A DNA stretch of 64,000 nt, from contig CALLAL010000020.1 of the NCBI GenBank assembly GCA_938002255.1, forward strand, positions 17,089 through 81,088. Direction: 5' to 3'. This DNA is from an uncultured bacterium (GTDB taxonomy: Bacteria; Desulfobacterota; BSN033; UBA1163). Below the pieces are notes generated by a model. It had not been told where the DNA came from and searched no databases. It worked only from the letters and a program-made list of their open reading frames with translations. The position numbers and the translations under genes are program-made. Within the stretch, counting starts at the first letter, position 1, and every line of letters starts with the position of its first letter. Positions 6,862 through 16,740 of the stretch are shown here, piece after piece.

Positions 6862-8541
6862 ATGCTGCAGGAACTTCGAATAAGGAATTTCGCCATCATT
6901 GATGAGATCGATCTCTCCTTCTCAAAAGGATTTAATGTTATCACGGGAGAGACGGGGACCGGGAAATCGATCATCCTGAATGCCGTCCATCTTCTCCTGG
7001 GAGACAAGGCCGGGGAGGAACTGATTCGTACCTCAGAAGAAGAAGCAAGTGTGGAAGCTCTCTTTGATATTTCTAACCATCCGGAAGTGCAAAAGAAGAT
7101 TAGAGAGAAATTCCCCCACCTTTCTCTGTCGGACCAAGAAAACACCTGTTTGATCAGAAGAATCCTTTCTCGTTCAGGCAGAGGGAGATCTTTTCTCAAT
7201 GAACATCTGACGACCCTGGGAACACTTTCAGAAATTGGAGAAAAACTCATCAGCCTTTATGGGCAACATGAACATCAATCCCTTCTCCGGCCGGAAACCC
7301 ATCTTGATATTTTGGATGAATTGGGTGGTTTAATGAAGCTTCGAGAAGCCTATCAAGAGCACTTTGAGAAATTTCTCTCTCTCACAGGAGAGATCAAAAG
7401 GCTACGAGACGAAAAGGAGAGAGGAATCCAAGAAAAGGATTTTTTATTGTTTCAAGTTCATGAAATCGCCTCCACCCACCTTCAGGTAGGAGAAGAGGAA
7501 GCGCTTAGAGAGGAACGAAAGATTCTGACTCATGCCAAGAAGTTGATCGATTTTATCAACCGATCGAACGACCTTCTTTACGATGGGAATGGGGCCATTA
7601 TTGAACAGATTCAAACCCTCCTTCGACAAGGGAAAGAGATGGCAGACATCGATCCCTCTTTTTCGGAGATTCTTAAACCCCTGGCAGCTTCCTCCGTCCA
7701 ATTAGAAGAGGTGGCTTTTAGCCTCAGAGATTATTTAAAGAAGATCGAAGTCAACCCGACACGGTTGGACGAAGTGGAAAGCAGGCTTGAAGAGATTGAT
7801 CGATTAAAAAGGAAATACGGATCCTCGATTGAAGAAATTCTCCTTCATAAAGCAAGGGCAGAGGAGCGATTAAATACTTTCTCTTTTGGGGAAGAGAGGC
7901 TCACCCATTTGGAGGGAATGCTGGGTTCGGTTCAAGAGGAGATGTTCGCACTGGCCAAGAAACTTTCGTGGGAAAGGAAGAGGGTAGCCCTCGGGTTAAA
8001 AAAAGCCGTTGAAAAAGAACTGGCTACTCTGGGAATGAAAAAAACGGTCTTTGACGTTCATCTGGAGAATGCTCCTCTTTCTGCAAAGGGCATAGACCAA
8101 GTCGAGTTTCTTATCTCTCCTAATATTGGAGAGGAGGTCAAACCTCTTTCAAAAATTGCCTCTGGTGGAGAACTTTCAAGGATGATGTTAGCCTTAAAGA
8201 AAATTCTCGCCAAGATTGGGGGGCAGCAGGTCTTGATCTTTGATGAGGTAGATGCCGGAATAGGAGGAGGCATCGCTGAGGTGGTTGGAAAGGCTTTGAA
8301 GGAACTTTCCAAACATCATCAGGTTATCTGTGTCACTCATCTCCCTCAGATCGCCTGTTTCGCCGACACGCATTATAGCGTGAGAAAAGAGATAAAGGGG
8401 AAACGGACCGCCACAGTAGTCAATCGTTTAGAGAAGGAGGACATATTAGAGGAGATCTCAAGGATGCTTGCTGGGGTGAAGATCACTGAAAAAACGCGGG
8501 CTCACGCCAAAGAGATGCTTGAGCATGCGAAAGGGATATGA
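6862..8541 (+). CDS. recN: DNA repair protein RecN
   Basis: SMC-like ATPase acting in double-strand break repair. The N-terminal Walker A is TGETGTGKS (about residues 30-38), preceded by LRIRNFAIIDEIDLSF. Coiled-coil arms fill the middle (about 160-370). The C-terminal ABC signature is LSKIASGGELSRMMLALK, with Walker B VLIFDEVDAGIGGG and CVTHLPQIAC. 559 residues, full length. The start codon at 6862 has no strong ribosome site. Confidence 0.95.
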   Translation: MLQELRIRNFAIIDEIDLSFSKGFNVITGETGTGKSIILNAVHLLLGDKAGEELIRTSEEEASVEALFDISNHPEVQKKIREKFPHLSLSDQENTCLIRRILSRSGRGRSFLNEHLTTLGTLSEIGEKLISLYGQHEHQSLLRPETHLDILDELGGLMKLREAYQEHFEKFLSLTGEIKRLRDEKERGIQEKDFLLFQVHEIASTHLQVGEEEALREERKILTHAKKLIDFINRSNDLLYDGNGAIIEQIQTLLRQGKEMADIDPSFSEILKPLAASSVQLEEVAFSLRDYLKKIEVNPTRLDEVESRLEEIDRLKRKYGSSIEEILLHKARAEERLNTFSFGEERLTHLEGMLGSVQEEMFALAKKLSWERKRVALGLKKAVEKELATLGMKKTVFDVHLENAPLSAKGIDQVEFLISPNIGEEVKPLSKIASGGELSRMMLALKKILAKIGGQQVLIFDEVDAGIGGGIAEVVGKALKELSKHHQVICVTHLPQIACFADTHYSVRKEIKGKRTATVVNRLEKEDILEEISRMLAGVKITEKTRAHAKEMLEHAKGI

Positions 8542-8629
8542 CGACTTTCTCTGACCCGTTCCCTCAAAGAGAGAGAAAAGGAAATCAGGAGAAGGGAAGG
8601 ATTGGGTCCCCTATCCGAAAGGAAAAGAG

Positions 8630-9079
8630 ATGATCCGTAAAGCGAGATTAAACGACGTGAAAGAGATTCAGCGATTGATCAAACAATATTCGACCCGTGG
8701 GGAGATTCTTCCTCGATCTCTGGTCGAACTCTATGACCACCTCAGAGATTTTTTTGTTTATATCAAAAATCGAAAGGTAGTTGGAATCTGTGCCCTTCAT
8801 GTTTGCTGGGAAGATTTAGGAGAGATTCGTTCCCTGGCCGTTCAAGAAGATATGCGAAAGATGGGGATAGGGATTGCCTTAGTCAAAGCCTGTTTGAAAG
8901 AGGCAAAAGCGCTTGGGATCAAAAGGGTCTTTGCCCTCACCTATCGCCCCGATTTTTTTGAGAGATTGGCTTTTAACGTGGTCGATAAAAGTATTCTCCC
9001 CCACAAGATCTGGACGGACTGCCTAAAGTGTGTCAAATTCCCTGACTGTGATGAGGTGGCGATGTTAAAAGAACTATAG
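8630..9079 (+). CDS. argA: Short-form N-acetylglutamate synthase-like GNAT acetyltransferase
   Basis: A 149-residue GNAT-fold enzyme. The acetyl-CoA loop is seen in RSLAVQEDMRKMGIGIALV, and the C-terminus carries KIWTDCLKCVKFPDCDEVAM, the cysteine-rich ending typical of the short bacterial N-acetylglutamate synthases that lack the kinase-like domain. It would acetylate glutamate in the first step of arginine synthesis. An argJ gene is present at 16741, so the two would prime and recycle the acetyl group. It sits between recN and alr on one strand. A different GNAT substrate cannot be excluded. Confidence 0.78.
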   Translation: MIRKARLNDVKEIQRLIKQYSTRGEILPRSLVELYDHLRDFFVYIKNRKVVGICALHVCWEDLGEIRSLAVQEDMRKMGIGIALVKACLKEAKALGIKRVFALTYRPDFFERLAFNVVDKSILPHKIWTDCLKCVKFPDCDEVAMLKEL

Positions 9080-9129
9080 CCGTCAAGGAGACGAATCTTA
9101 AGTCCCTCTTTTCGGGTCTCGGAGAGGAT

Positions 9130-10263
9130 ATGGAACATCTTGGATCGCAGGGAAGGCCAACCGTTGCCGAAGTGGACCTTGGAGCACTTGCCTTCAATTA
9201 TCGCCAAATCAAAAAAAGAATTCCCAGAGGGACAAAAATCTTAGCCGTAGTCAAAGCAGATGCCTATGGGCATGGTGCTCTTCCAGTTTCGCTCAAACTG
9301 GAACGCTTGGGGGTCAGCTATTTAGGGGTGGCGATTACGGAGGAGGGGATTTCGTTAAGAAGAGAAGGGATAAAAACGCCCATTCTTATCTTAGGAGGTA
9401 TTTTCCAGGAAGAAGAGGAAGAAATCATTCGACAACACCTAACCCCAGTGATATTCGATATGGATTCCCTTGCCCGTCTTTCTAAGATGGCAGTGAAGAA
9501 GAGGAAAAAAGTAAACATCCACCTCAAAGTAGATACCGGACTGGGCAGACTCGGAATTCCCTTTGAACAATTCCCAATTTTTATAGCAAAGATGAAGGGC
9601 CTTCCAAATATTGAGGTCGAAGGCCTTCTCTCACACTTTTCGATGACGGATCGAGAAGAAGCCTATTCTTTGGCACAGTGGAAACAGTTTCAACAAGCCT
9701 TAGACATGATGCAAAAAGAGGGCTTTCATGTCCGATATGTCCACATGGCAAACAGCGCCAACCTGACCCTCTTTCCTCAATACTCAGGAAACATGGTTCG
9801 ACCGGGCCTCATCCTCTACGGAGCATACCCTTCACCGAAAATGGAAAAGGTAATTCCCCTCAGACCCGTCCTCACCTTCAAAACTCAGATTCATTTTATC
9901 AAATCCGTTCCAGAGGGATCGAGAATCAGCTATGGAGGGACCTATATCGCACCGCGAAGAAGTCTGATTGCGACGCTTCCCGTAGGGTATGCCGATGGGT
10001 TTCATACCCGTCTCTCAAACCAGGGAGAGGTTTTAATCCGGGGCCAGAGAGCTCCTGTGGTGGGAAGAGTCTGTATGGATCTAACCATGGTGGATGTGAC
10101 GGAGGTCCCTGGTGTATCCAAGGGGGATGAGGTCATTCTGATCGGTCAACAAGGCAGGGAGAAGATCACAGCAGATGAACTTGCAAACAAGATCGGTTCG
10201 ATCTCCTATGAAGTCTTATGCCAGATCGGGAAAAGAGTTCCAAGAGTGTACAGGGGAACATAG
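9130..10263 (+). CDS. alr: Alanine racemase
   Basis: PLP enzyme converting L-alanine to D-alanine for peptidoglycan. The PLP lysine is in AVVKADAYGHG (about residue 39), with HLKVDTGLGRLGIP, NSANLTLFPQ, and the second catalytic Tyr in RISYGGTYIA, then LPVGYADGF and GRVCMDLTMVDVT. 377 residues, full length. GGAGAGG sits ahead of the ATG. It ends 21 bases before the preferred fabH start. Confidence 0.96.
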   Translation: MEHLGSQGRPTVAEVDLGALAFNYRQIKKRIPRGTKILAVVKADAYGHGALPVSLKLERLGVSYLGVAITEEGISLRREGIKTPILILGGIFQEEEEEIIRQHLTPVIFDMDSLARLSKMAVKKRKKVNIHLKVDTGLGRLGIPFEQFPIFIAKMKGLPNIEVEGLLSHFSMTDREEAYSLAQWKQFQQALDMMQKEGFHVRYVHMANSANLTLFPQYSGNMVRPGLILYGAYPSPKMEKVIPLRPVLTFKTQIHFIKSVPEGSRISYGGTYIAPRRSLIATLPVGYADGFHTRLSNQGEVLIRGQRAPVVGRVCMDLTMVDVTEVPGVSKGDEVILIGQQGREKITADELANKIGSISYEVLCQIGKRVPRVYRGT

Positions 10264-10284
10264 AGGAAGCACGGAGGAATGGGG

Positions 10285-11307
10285 ATGAAAAGAATCGGAA
10301 TCGTGGGAACAGGATCATATCTTCCAGAGAGGGTTTTGTCCAACTTCGACCTTGAAAAAATCCTAAACACAAGCGACGAATGGATTTACCAGAGAACAGG
10401 CGTTCGAGAACGAAGGATTGCAGATCCCGACGTCAATACATCAGATCTTGCAGGAGAGGCATCCTTGAGAGCCTTAGAGATGGCCACACTTTCTCCAAAA
10501 GATCTGGATCTCATCATTTTAGCAACCATAACACCGGATACGTGCTGTCCCTCAGGGGCGAACTGGTTAGAGGCAAAACTGGGGGCCCAGAGAGCTGTCT
10601 CCTTTGATATAACCGCTGCCTGTTGCGGATTTATCTTCGGATTATCGGTTGCAACACAATACCTAATGACAGGAACCTTTCGTAACGCTCTGGTCGTTGC
10701 TTCTGAAGTGATGAGCCGATGTCAAGACTGGACAGACAGGGAAAATTGTATTCTCTGGGGGGATGGTGCAGGGGCGGTGGTGCTGCAATCTTTTGATTCT
10801 TCAAACGACCTCTTGGAACGCCACAAGAACGATCGAATTGGTGAGATTCTTTCTGTTCTTATCCATACCGACGGGGCAAATGGTCAGAATTTATTAATGC
10901 CTGGTGGAGGTTCTCGGACAACCCCTATCAGTTACGAGAGCGTTGACAAAAAACTTCATACGCTCAAGATGATTAAAGCCAATGAATCTGTCCGCGTTGC
11001 CGTAAAACGTTTTTCAGAAGCCGCGGAGGAAGCCGCTTCGGCTCATGGTATTAGGGTGTCGGATGCCCGGTGGATCATCCCGCATCAAGCCAATATCCGG
11101 ATTCTTCAACAGATGGCCAAACGACTCAACATCTCCTTGGAAAAAGTTTATCTGACCATCGAGAAATATGGCAATATCTCATCGGCTACCATTCCCATCG
11201 CCCTTGACGAGGCTTTTCGCAAGGGATCCATCCAGAAAGGAGATTATGTGATCCTAACGGGTTTTGGTGGGGGTCTGACTTGGGGAAGTAGTCTGCTTAA
11301 ATGGTGA
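10285..11307 (+). CDS. fabH: 3-oxoacyl-ACP synthase III
   Basis: Initiates fatty acid elongation by condensing acetyl-CoA with malonyl-ACP. Catalytic Cys is in DITAACCGFIFGL, His in WIIPHQANIRI, and Asn in IEKYGNISSATIP. GFGGGLTWGSSLLKW is the typical C-terminus. 340 residues. GGAGGA at 10273-10278 lies too close to the first ATG (10279) but at ideal distance from ATG 10285, which is therefore chosen. It follows alr in an apparent operon. Confidence 0.95.
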   Translation: MKRIGIVGTGSYLPERVLSNFDLEKILNTSDEWIYQRTGVRERRIADPDVNTSDLAGEASLRALEMATLSPKDLDLIILATITPDTCCPSGANWLEAKLGAQRAVSFDITAACCGFIFGLSVATQYLMTGTFRNALVVASEVMSRCQDWTDRENCILWGDGAGAVVLQSFDSSNDLLERHKNDRIGEILSVLIHTDGANGQNLLMPGGGSRTTPISYESVDKKLHTLKMIKANESVRVAVKRFSEAAEEAASAHGIRVSDARWIIPHQANIRILQQMAKRLNISLEKVYLTIEKYGNISSATIPIALDEAFRKGSIQKGDYVILTGFGGGLTWGSSLLKW

Positions 11308-11414
11308 AAGTCCCCCTGCTTTGATATTTGAGGTTTTCTATCAGAAAGGATCTCGTTAAGATCGTTTATGAAACCTTGGAATCTGGTTAGGACGAAAGAA
11401 ATATAGGAGGACCT

Positions 11415-12809
11415 ATGATCCCCAAAAAATCTGAGACCGTCATTGATCAGACCTTAGACCTTCTTCGGGGGAAGAACTTGGATGGATATGAAGTGTTTAT
11501 CGCTGAATCTTCCCACTTTGAAGTGGAAGCCAAAGAGGGCAAGGTGGACACTTTCCAGGTCTCTCAACCTTGGGGAATGTCTTTGCGAATTTTAAGTCAG
11601 GGAAGGATAGGTTTTTCCTACGCCACCTCTCCCTCAGGATATTTTCAGATGGAACAAAAGCATGTGTTAGAGCGCTTGGTTGAGGATGCGATCGCAAGCG
11701 CAGGGGTGATTTCCTCTGATCCTTGTTTTGATTTCCCTCCTCCTCCAAAAGAGCTCCCCCCCGAACTCGCTATTTTTGATCAAACCCTTTCTGAGGTACC
11801 AGAGAAAAATAAGATTGAAACCGCAAGGCTTTTGGAAGAAGCCGCCCGGTCAGTGGATCTTAACAAAATTACAAAAGTGAGAAAAGCGGCCTATCAGGAA
11901 GGGATGTCCAGAGTGACTCTTATCAATTCCAATGGACTTCATCACTCTTATGAGACAACGCTGGTGACGATTAGCGTTATGGCCATCGCTGAAGCAGAAG
12001 GGGAGTCGGAGGTCGGATGGGATTTCGATTTTAGCCATTTCATGAACAAGATCGATGTAACCCAAACAGGAAGGGGGGCAGGTCGGCGCGCCCTGGATCG
12101 ACTTGGAGGAAGGAGGATTTCCTCTGGGGTCTATCCAATCCTTTTGGAAAATCATGTGACCTCAGAATTTTTATCCCTTCTTTCCCATGCCTTCTCTGCG
12201 GAGCAGGTTCAAAAGGAGAAGTCAAACCTCCGTGGAAAATTAGGCATCCAGTTTTTTTCTCCCTGTCTTTCGATTTTGGATGACGGCCTTCTCCCCGACG
12301 GGGCAGGTTCCTCACCACTGGATGGTGAGGGCACTCTGAGTCAACGGACTCCACTGGTGATCCATGGAGAGGTCAGAGGATTTCTTTATGATCGCTTCTG
12401 GGCCAATCGACAAAATTTTACTCTATCAACTCAACAGACTCAATCCACGGGAAATAGTATCAAGCACAGTATTAAATCTCCGCCCAGTTTAGGGATCTCA
12501 AATTTTTATATTCAACCAGGGACATCTGACTTTTCATCCCTCCTCAGAACTCTTCATCAGGGAGTCTTGATTGAGGAAGTCATGGGGCTTCATACCGTGG
12601 ACCCCATCTCAGGTGATTTTTCTCTCGGATGCTCAGGTCAGTGGATCGACAAAGGAGAAAGATGTCATCCCGTCAAGTCCATCGCTATTGCCGGGAATCT
12701 TTATCAGCTTTTTAAACAAGTGACCGATGTTGGAAACGATCTCAGATTTTTTGGTAGAATTGGAGCCCCCAGTCTTCTTATCGACCGACTTGAAATTAGT
12801 GGAAATTAA
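11415..12809 (+). CDS. TldD/PmbA family metalloprotease-like protein (TldE type)
   Basis: 464 residues, related to TldE/PmbA, which with TldD forms a cytoplasmic protease acting on modified peptides and unstructured substrates. Family features are the N-terminal YEVFIAESSHFEVEAKEGKVD, repeated turns such as RISSGVYPILLENHVTSEFLSLL in the middle, and the C-terminal GVLIEEVMGLHTVDPISGDFSLGCSG-like region. The TldD-type HExxxH metal site is not seen, which fits a TldE partner. No tldD lies next to it here. AGGAGG precedes the ATG. Confidence 0.88.
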   Translation: MIPKKSETVIDQTLDLLRGKNLDGYEVFIAESSHFEVEAKEGKVDTFQVSQPWGMSLRILSQGRIGFSYATSPSGYFQMEQKHVLERLVEDAIASAGVISSDPCFDFPPPPKELPPELAIFDQTLSEVPEKNKIETARLLEEAARSVDLNKITKVRKAAYQEGMSRVTLINSNGLHHSYETTLVTISVMAIAEAEGESEVGWDFDFSHFMNKIDVTQTGRGAGRRALDRLGGRRISSGVYPILLENHVTSEFLSLLSHAFSAEQVQKEKSNLRGKLGIQFFSPCLSILDDGLLPDGAGSSPLDGEGTLSQRTPLVIHGEVRGFLYDRFWANRQNFTLSTQQTQSTGNSIKHSIKSPPSLGISNFYIQPGTSDFSSLLRTLHQGVLIEEVMGLHTVDPISGDFSLGCSGQWIDKGERCHPVKSIAIAGNLYQLFKQVTDVGNDLRFFGRIGAPSLLIDRLEISGN

Positions 12810-12863
12810 ACAGGAATTTAATTTCCTGCCCTTGCCCTCTTTGGGGCAAGAGAGTAAAAAGAC

Positions 12864-12893
12864 TTGACAGAGATGACTTGAATCTGGTATTAA
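12864..12893 (+). promoter_or_regulatory. Sigma-70 promoter for the M23 peptidase gene
   Basis: TTGACA (12864-12869), an 18-base spacer and TATTAA (12888-12893). Transcription would begin near 12900, downstream of the first in-frame ATG of the next gene, which supports its later GTG start. Confidence 0.65.
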
Positions 12894-12952
12894 AATCGAG
12901 TTTCAAGGGGAGGGTAAAGAAATCCATACTGGGTGAAACAAGGAGGGACATC

Positions 12953-13861
12953 GTGGATAAAGAGATTATCAATATCCTTGTCTTTGGTCATAAAACCTCC
13001 AAAACCCGCCACTTAAAAATCCGAAGAAAGACGATCAAAATGGGTCTCTATCTATTCGGGTTTGTTTTTTTCTCAATGACGTTTTTTTTCTGCGATTACA
13101 TTCAGGTGAAGAAGAAGGCTTTCGAAGTGGCCCGATTACGGCAGCAGACAGAGATTCAGAGATCTCAAATCCATTTTTTCTCATCAAAACTCGAAGAATT
13201 AGAAAAGCAGCTTTCTAAGTTGAAAGACTTTGACAAGAGGGTTCGAATCCTTGCAAACCTTGATCGCGGCATAGAGACCGTTCCTTTCATGGGGATGGGG
13301 GGGCCTTCACCTTCAGATTTAAGGGAAAGATTAAAAGCAAGTCAGGATGAGAAGGGGTTGGTTCAGCAGATGAAGGTTGATGTCGAGCGTCTTCAGTCTG
13401 AAGCAACTTCAAGAGAAATTAGCTTATCAGAACTCGAAAAAGTGTTACAGACGAAAAAGGAACTGTTAGCTCACACGCCATCCATCTGGCCATCCCACGG
13501 GTGGGTCACTTCTGATTTTGGATTTCGGACCAATCCCTTTACAGGGTTAACCCAAATGCACGAAGGAATCGATATTTCGAACCAAGTGGGAACCCCGGTG
13601 GTGGCTCCTGCCAATGGTTTTGTCTCTGATCTGGGGAACGATTGGGTCCATGGGAAATTTGTCATTCTTTCTCATGGATTCGGAATGACCACTCGATACA
13701 GTCACCTGAATAAAGTTCTGGTGAAACCCGGGCAAAGGGTCAAGCGAGGAGAAAAAATCGCAGAAATGGGAACGACCGGAAAGACAACAGGGCCCCACCT
13801 TCATTACGAAGTGCGTCTCAATGGCATTCCAGTCAATCCCATGAGGTATATTTTGAATTAA
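12953..13861 (+). CDS. Membrane-anchored M23 family metallopeptidase
   Basis: Envelope peptidoglycan endopeptidase or its non-enzymatic regulator. A short cytoplasmic tail is followed by one transmembrane segment (LYLFGFVFFSMTFFF, about residues 40-60), a coiled coil (about 65-175) and a C-terminal LytM domain: MHEGIDISNQVGTPVVAP, HGFGMTTRYSHL and GPHLHYEVRLNG. These carry the His/Asp zinc ligands (HxxxD, HxH), so it is probably active. The GTG at 12953 is chosen because GGAGGG lies just upstream and the promoter at 12864-12893 places the ATG at 12878 before the transcript. Closed by a strong terminator. Confidence 0.9.
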   Translation: MDKEIINILVFGHKTSKTRHLKIRRKTIKMGLYLFGFVFFSMTFFFCDYIQVKKKAFEVARLRQQTEIQRSQIHFFSSKLEELEKQLSKLKDFDKRVRILANLDRGIETVPFMGMGGPSPSDLRERLKASQDEKGLVQQMKVDVERLQSEATSREISLSELEKVLQTKKELLAHTPSIWPSHGWVTSDFGFRTNPFTGLTQMHEGIDISNQVGTPVVAPANGFVSDLGNDWVHGKFVILSHGFGMTTRYSHLNKVLVKPGQRVKRGEKIAEMGTTGKTTGPHLHYEVRLNGIPVNPMRYILN

Positions 13862-13885
13862 CTTTGTAGATATCGAAAATGAGGA

Positions 13886-13921
13886 ACGCCCGACAGAGGA
13901 TAGGTCTGTCGGGCGTTTTTA
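13886..13921 (+). terminator. Rho-independent terminator after the M23 peptidase gene
   Basis: A perfect 12 bp stem (13886-13897 with 13905-13916), a 7-base loop and a run of five T residues. Confidence 0.93.
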
Positions 13922-13925
13922 TTGG

Positions 13926-13954
13926 TTGAAACCCCTTGCCAACCGTTATATAAT
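13926..13954 (+). promoter_or_regulatory. Sigma-70 promoter for secA
   Basis: TTGAAA (13926-13931), a 17-base spacer and a perfect TATAAT (13949-13954), directly after the preceding terminator. Confidence 0.85.
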
Positions 13955-13989
13955 TTCCAATAAAAGAAAAAATTAAGGTCTTGTTCTAT

Positions 13990-16680
13990 ATGTTTGGCCT
14001 CCTTTTAAAGAAGATCATCGGTAGCAAAAATGAGAGGGAGTTGAAACGAATACGACCTCTGATCCAGCAGATCAATGAATTAGAACCCAAGGTCATGCCT
14101 TTGAGCGATCATCAACTCAGAGCCAAGACGGACGAATTCAAAGAGAGGATCGATCAAGGAGCCTCTCTGGACGATATTCTTCCAGAAGCCTTTGCCGTTG
14201 TTCGTGAAGCAGCGAAAAGAACTCTTGGAGAGCGTCATTACGACGTACAACTCATTGGAGGGATTGTTCTTCACGAGGGGAAGATCGCAGAGATGGCAAC
14301 CGGTGAAGGGAAGACCCTGGTAGCCACGTTGCCTGCTTATCTGAATAGCCTCACTGGAAAGGGCGTTCATATTGTAACCGTGAATGACTACCTTGCCAAA
14401 AGGGATAGCGAATGGATGGGAGCGATCTATCGGTTCTTAGGCCTTTCCGTAGGGGTGATCGTCCATGAACTCAACGATCAGGAACGTAAAAAAGCCTATG
14501 GGTGTGACATCACCTATGGGACCAATAATGAGTTTGGCTTCGATTATCTTAGAGACAATATGAAGTTTGATCTCCAGGATTATGTTCAGCGAGAACTCCA
14601 CTACGCGATTGTGGATGAAGTGGACAGCATCTTGATTGACGAAGCCAGAACCCCTCTGATCATCTCCGGACCCACGGAAGAATCAACCGATAAATATTAT
14701 CAGATCAATCGAATTATTCCGTATTTGAAAAAAGGCACAGATTATCAAATTGAAGAGAAAAGCCATACGGCCTTCTTAACCGAAGAGGGGGTGGCACACG
14801 TCGAGCGTTTGCTTCGGATCGAAAACCTCTATGACCCGAGACATATTGAAACCCTCCATCATGTGAACCAAGCCTTGAAGGCCCATACCCTTTTCAAAAG
14901 GGATGTGGACTATGTGGTGAAAGAGGGTCAGGTGATCATTGTTGACGAATTTACCGGAAGACTCATGCCAGGAAGGCGGTGGAGCGATGGTCTCCATCAG
15001 GCGGTCGAGGCCAAAGAGAATGTGAGGATTGAAAATGAAAATCAGACGTTGGCAACAATCACTTTCCAGAACTATTTTCGGATGTATCAAAAACTTGCAG
15101 GGATGACGGGTACCGCTGACACAGAAGCGGCCGAGTTCCGCAAGATTTACAATTTAGATGTAGTTGTCATTCCGACCAATATGCCTTTGATCCGAATCAA
15201 CCATTCCGATGTTATCTATAAGACCGAAGAGGAGAAATTCAGGGCGGTCGTCAGGGAGATTGAAGAACTGTATCGGATCGGACGTCCCGTGCTCGTAGGA
15301 ACGATCTCCATTGAAAAGTCCGAACGGTTGAGTTTCCTCTTGAAGAAAAAAGGGATTCCTCATAATGTCCTCAACGCAAAGCATCATGAGCGAGAGGCAG
15401 AGATTATTGCTCAGGCAGGAAGACTGGGAGCGGTCACCATCTCTACGAACATGGCTGGTCGAGGAACGGATATCCTCCTCGGGGGGAATCCAAAATTTTT
15501 AGCCAGAACCATGGTGGAAGAGAAGGAAAACCCTGAGGAGATGCAAAAAGCTTATGAAAAAGCGTACCAAAAAGCCCTTCTCATCGTTCAACAGGAAAAG
15601 GAGAAGGTGGTTCAACTGGGAGGGCTTCATGTGATCGGAACGGAGCGGCACGAAGCCAGAAGAATCGATAATCAGTTGAGAGGACGATCCGGTAGACAAG
15701 GGGATCCAGGGTCTTCAAGATTCTACCTCTCTTTGGAAGATGATCTCATGAGGATCTTCGGCTCCCAGAGGATTTCGAACATTATGGATCGTCTTGGGAT
15801 AGAGGAAGACCAGCCGATTGAACATAAACTTGTCACCCGGGCCATCGAAAACGCCCAAAAAAAAGTGGAAGCTCATAACTTTGAAATCCGCAAACACCTA
15901 CTCGAGTATGATACGGTGATGAATCAGCAACGGGAGGTCATCTATACTCAGAGAAGGGAGGTTTTGACAGGAGAGAACCTAAAAGAAACCGTGATGGAGA
16001 TGGTGGAAGATCAGGCAGAAGCGATCATGGATCTCTATACGGATGAGAAGACAGAGCCAGAAGAATGGAATCTGAAAGGGCTCCAGGATGCTCTCTATCA
16101 GCAGTTCTCTTTTCGGTGGACACCACCAGCCGTCAGTGGGAATGGAATCCATCGAGAGCAATTAAAGGATAGGATTATTGAACAGGCTAAGGAGATTTAT
16201 CAAAGAAAAGAAGAGGAATTTGGGGAGGCCACCCTCCGGTACCTGGAAAAGGTGATCATGCTCCAATCGGTGGATCACCACTGGAAAGATCATCTCCTCG
16301 CCATTGACCAATTAAAAGAAGGGATCGGGTTAAGAGGATACGGCCAGAAAGATCCCAAAATTGAATATCAGAGAGAAGCCTATCAGATGTTCTTAGAAAT
16401 GCTTGACCGGATCAAGAAGGATACGGTCGAAAAGCTCTTTGCTATTCAGATTGCCAAGGATCAAGAAATCCCTGAAATGGGGAGAGAGCGAAAGCAAACC
16501 TTTGTGATGACCCGAGGGCCCCTGTCTTCCCCCTCCCAGAGGGAAGGCCTCACAGAGGACGGTAAAGGCGTGACGGTACGCCGTCAAGGGAAAAAAGTGG
16601 GTCGGAATGATCCCTGTCCTTGTGGAAGCGGGAGGAAATATAAAAAGTGTTGTCTGGCTAAGGAGGAAGGAAGAGCCTAA
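13990..16680 (+). CDS. secA: Preprotein translocase ATPase SecA
   Basis: Motor of the SecYEG export channel. Walker A is [16 protein letters not shown], the DEAD-like box is [20 protein letters not shown], the preprotein-crosslinking region follows, and the second motor domain has [17 protein letters not shown] and [18 protein letters not shown]. The C-terminus ends in the SecB/ribosome-binding zinc tail [18 protein letters not shown]. 896 residues, full length. The ATG at 13990 (MFGLLLKK) is preferred to a TTG three codons earlier. Its own promoter follows a terminator. Confidence 0.97.
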   Translation: MFGLLLKKIIGSKNERELKRIRPLIQQINELEPKVMPLSDHQLRAKTDEFKERIDQGASLDDILPEAFAVVREAAKRTLGERHYDVQLIGGIVLHEGKIAEMATGEGKTLVATLPAYLNSLTGKGVHIVTVNDYLAKRDSEWMGAIYRFLGLSVGVIVHELNDQERKKAYGCDITYGTNNEFGFDYLRDNMKFDLQDYVQRELHYAIVDEVDSILIDEARTPLIISGPTEESTDKYYQINRIIPYLKKGTDYQIEEKSHTAFLTEEGVAHVERLLRIENLYDPRHIETLHHVNQALKAHTLFKRDVDYVVKEGQVIIVDEFTGRLMPGRRWSDGLHQAVEAKENVRIENENQTLATITFQNYFRMYQKLAGMTGTADTEAAEFRKIYNLDVVVIPTNMPLIRINHSDVIYKTEEEKFRAVVREIEELYRIGRPVLVGTISIEKSERLSFLLKKKGIPHNVLNAKHHEREAEIIAQAGRLGAVTISTNMAGRGTDILLGGNPKFLARTMVEEKENPEEMQKAYEKAYQKALLIVQQEKEKVVQLGGLHVIGTERHEARRIDNQLRGRSGRQGDPGSSRFYLSLEDDLMRIFGSQRISNIMDRLGIEEDQPIEHKLVTRAIENAQKKVEAHNFEIRKHLLEYDTVMNQQREVIYTQRREVLTGENLKETVMEMVEDQAEAIMDLYTDEKTEPEEWNLKGLQDALYQQFSFRWTPPAVSGNGIHREQLKDRIIEQAKEIYQRKEEEFGEATLRYLEKVIMLQSVDHHWKDHLLAIDQLKEGIGLRGYGQKDPKIEYQREAYQMFLEMLDRIKKDTVEKLFAIQIAKDQEIPEMGRERKQTFVMTRGPLSSPSQREGLTEDGKGVTVRRQGKKVGRNDPCPCGSGRKYKKCCLAKEEGRA

Positions 16681-16740
16681 CCTCGTCCTGCCCGTAACAT
16701 TCAATGTTCTAAAAGTCGTTAAAGAACAGATGATCTCAGG

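Noticed and set aside
6729..7250. 173-codon open frame on the minus strand opposite nadK/recN
   Set aside because: Shadow of the strongly supported recN frame; Ser/Arg-rich composition, no motif, no ribosome site.
13241..13250. GTTCGAATCC, the T-arm signature of tRNA genes
   Set aside because: It lies in frame inside the M23 peptidase gene and no cloverleaf can be formed around it.
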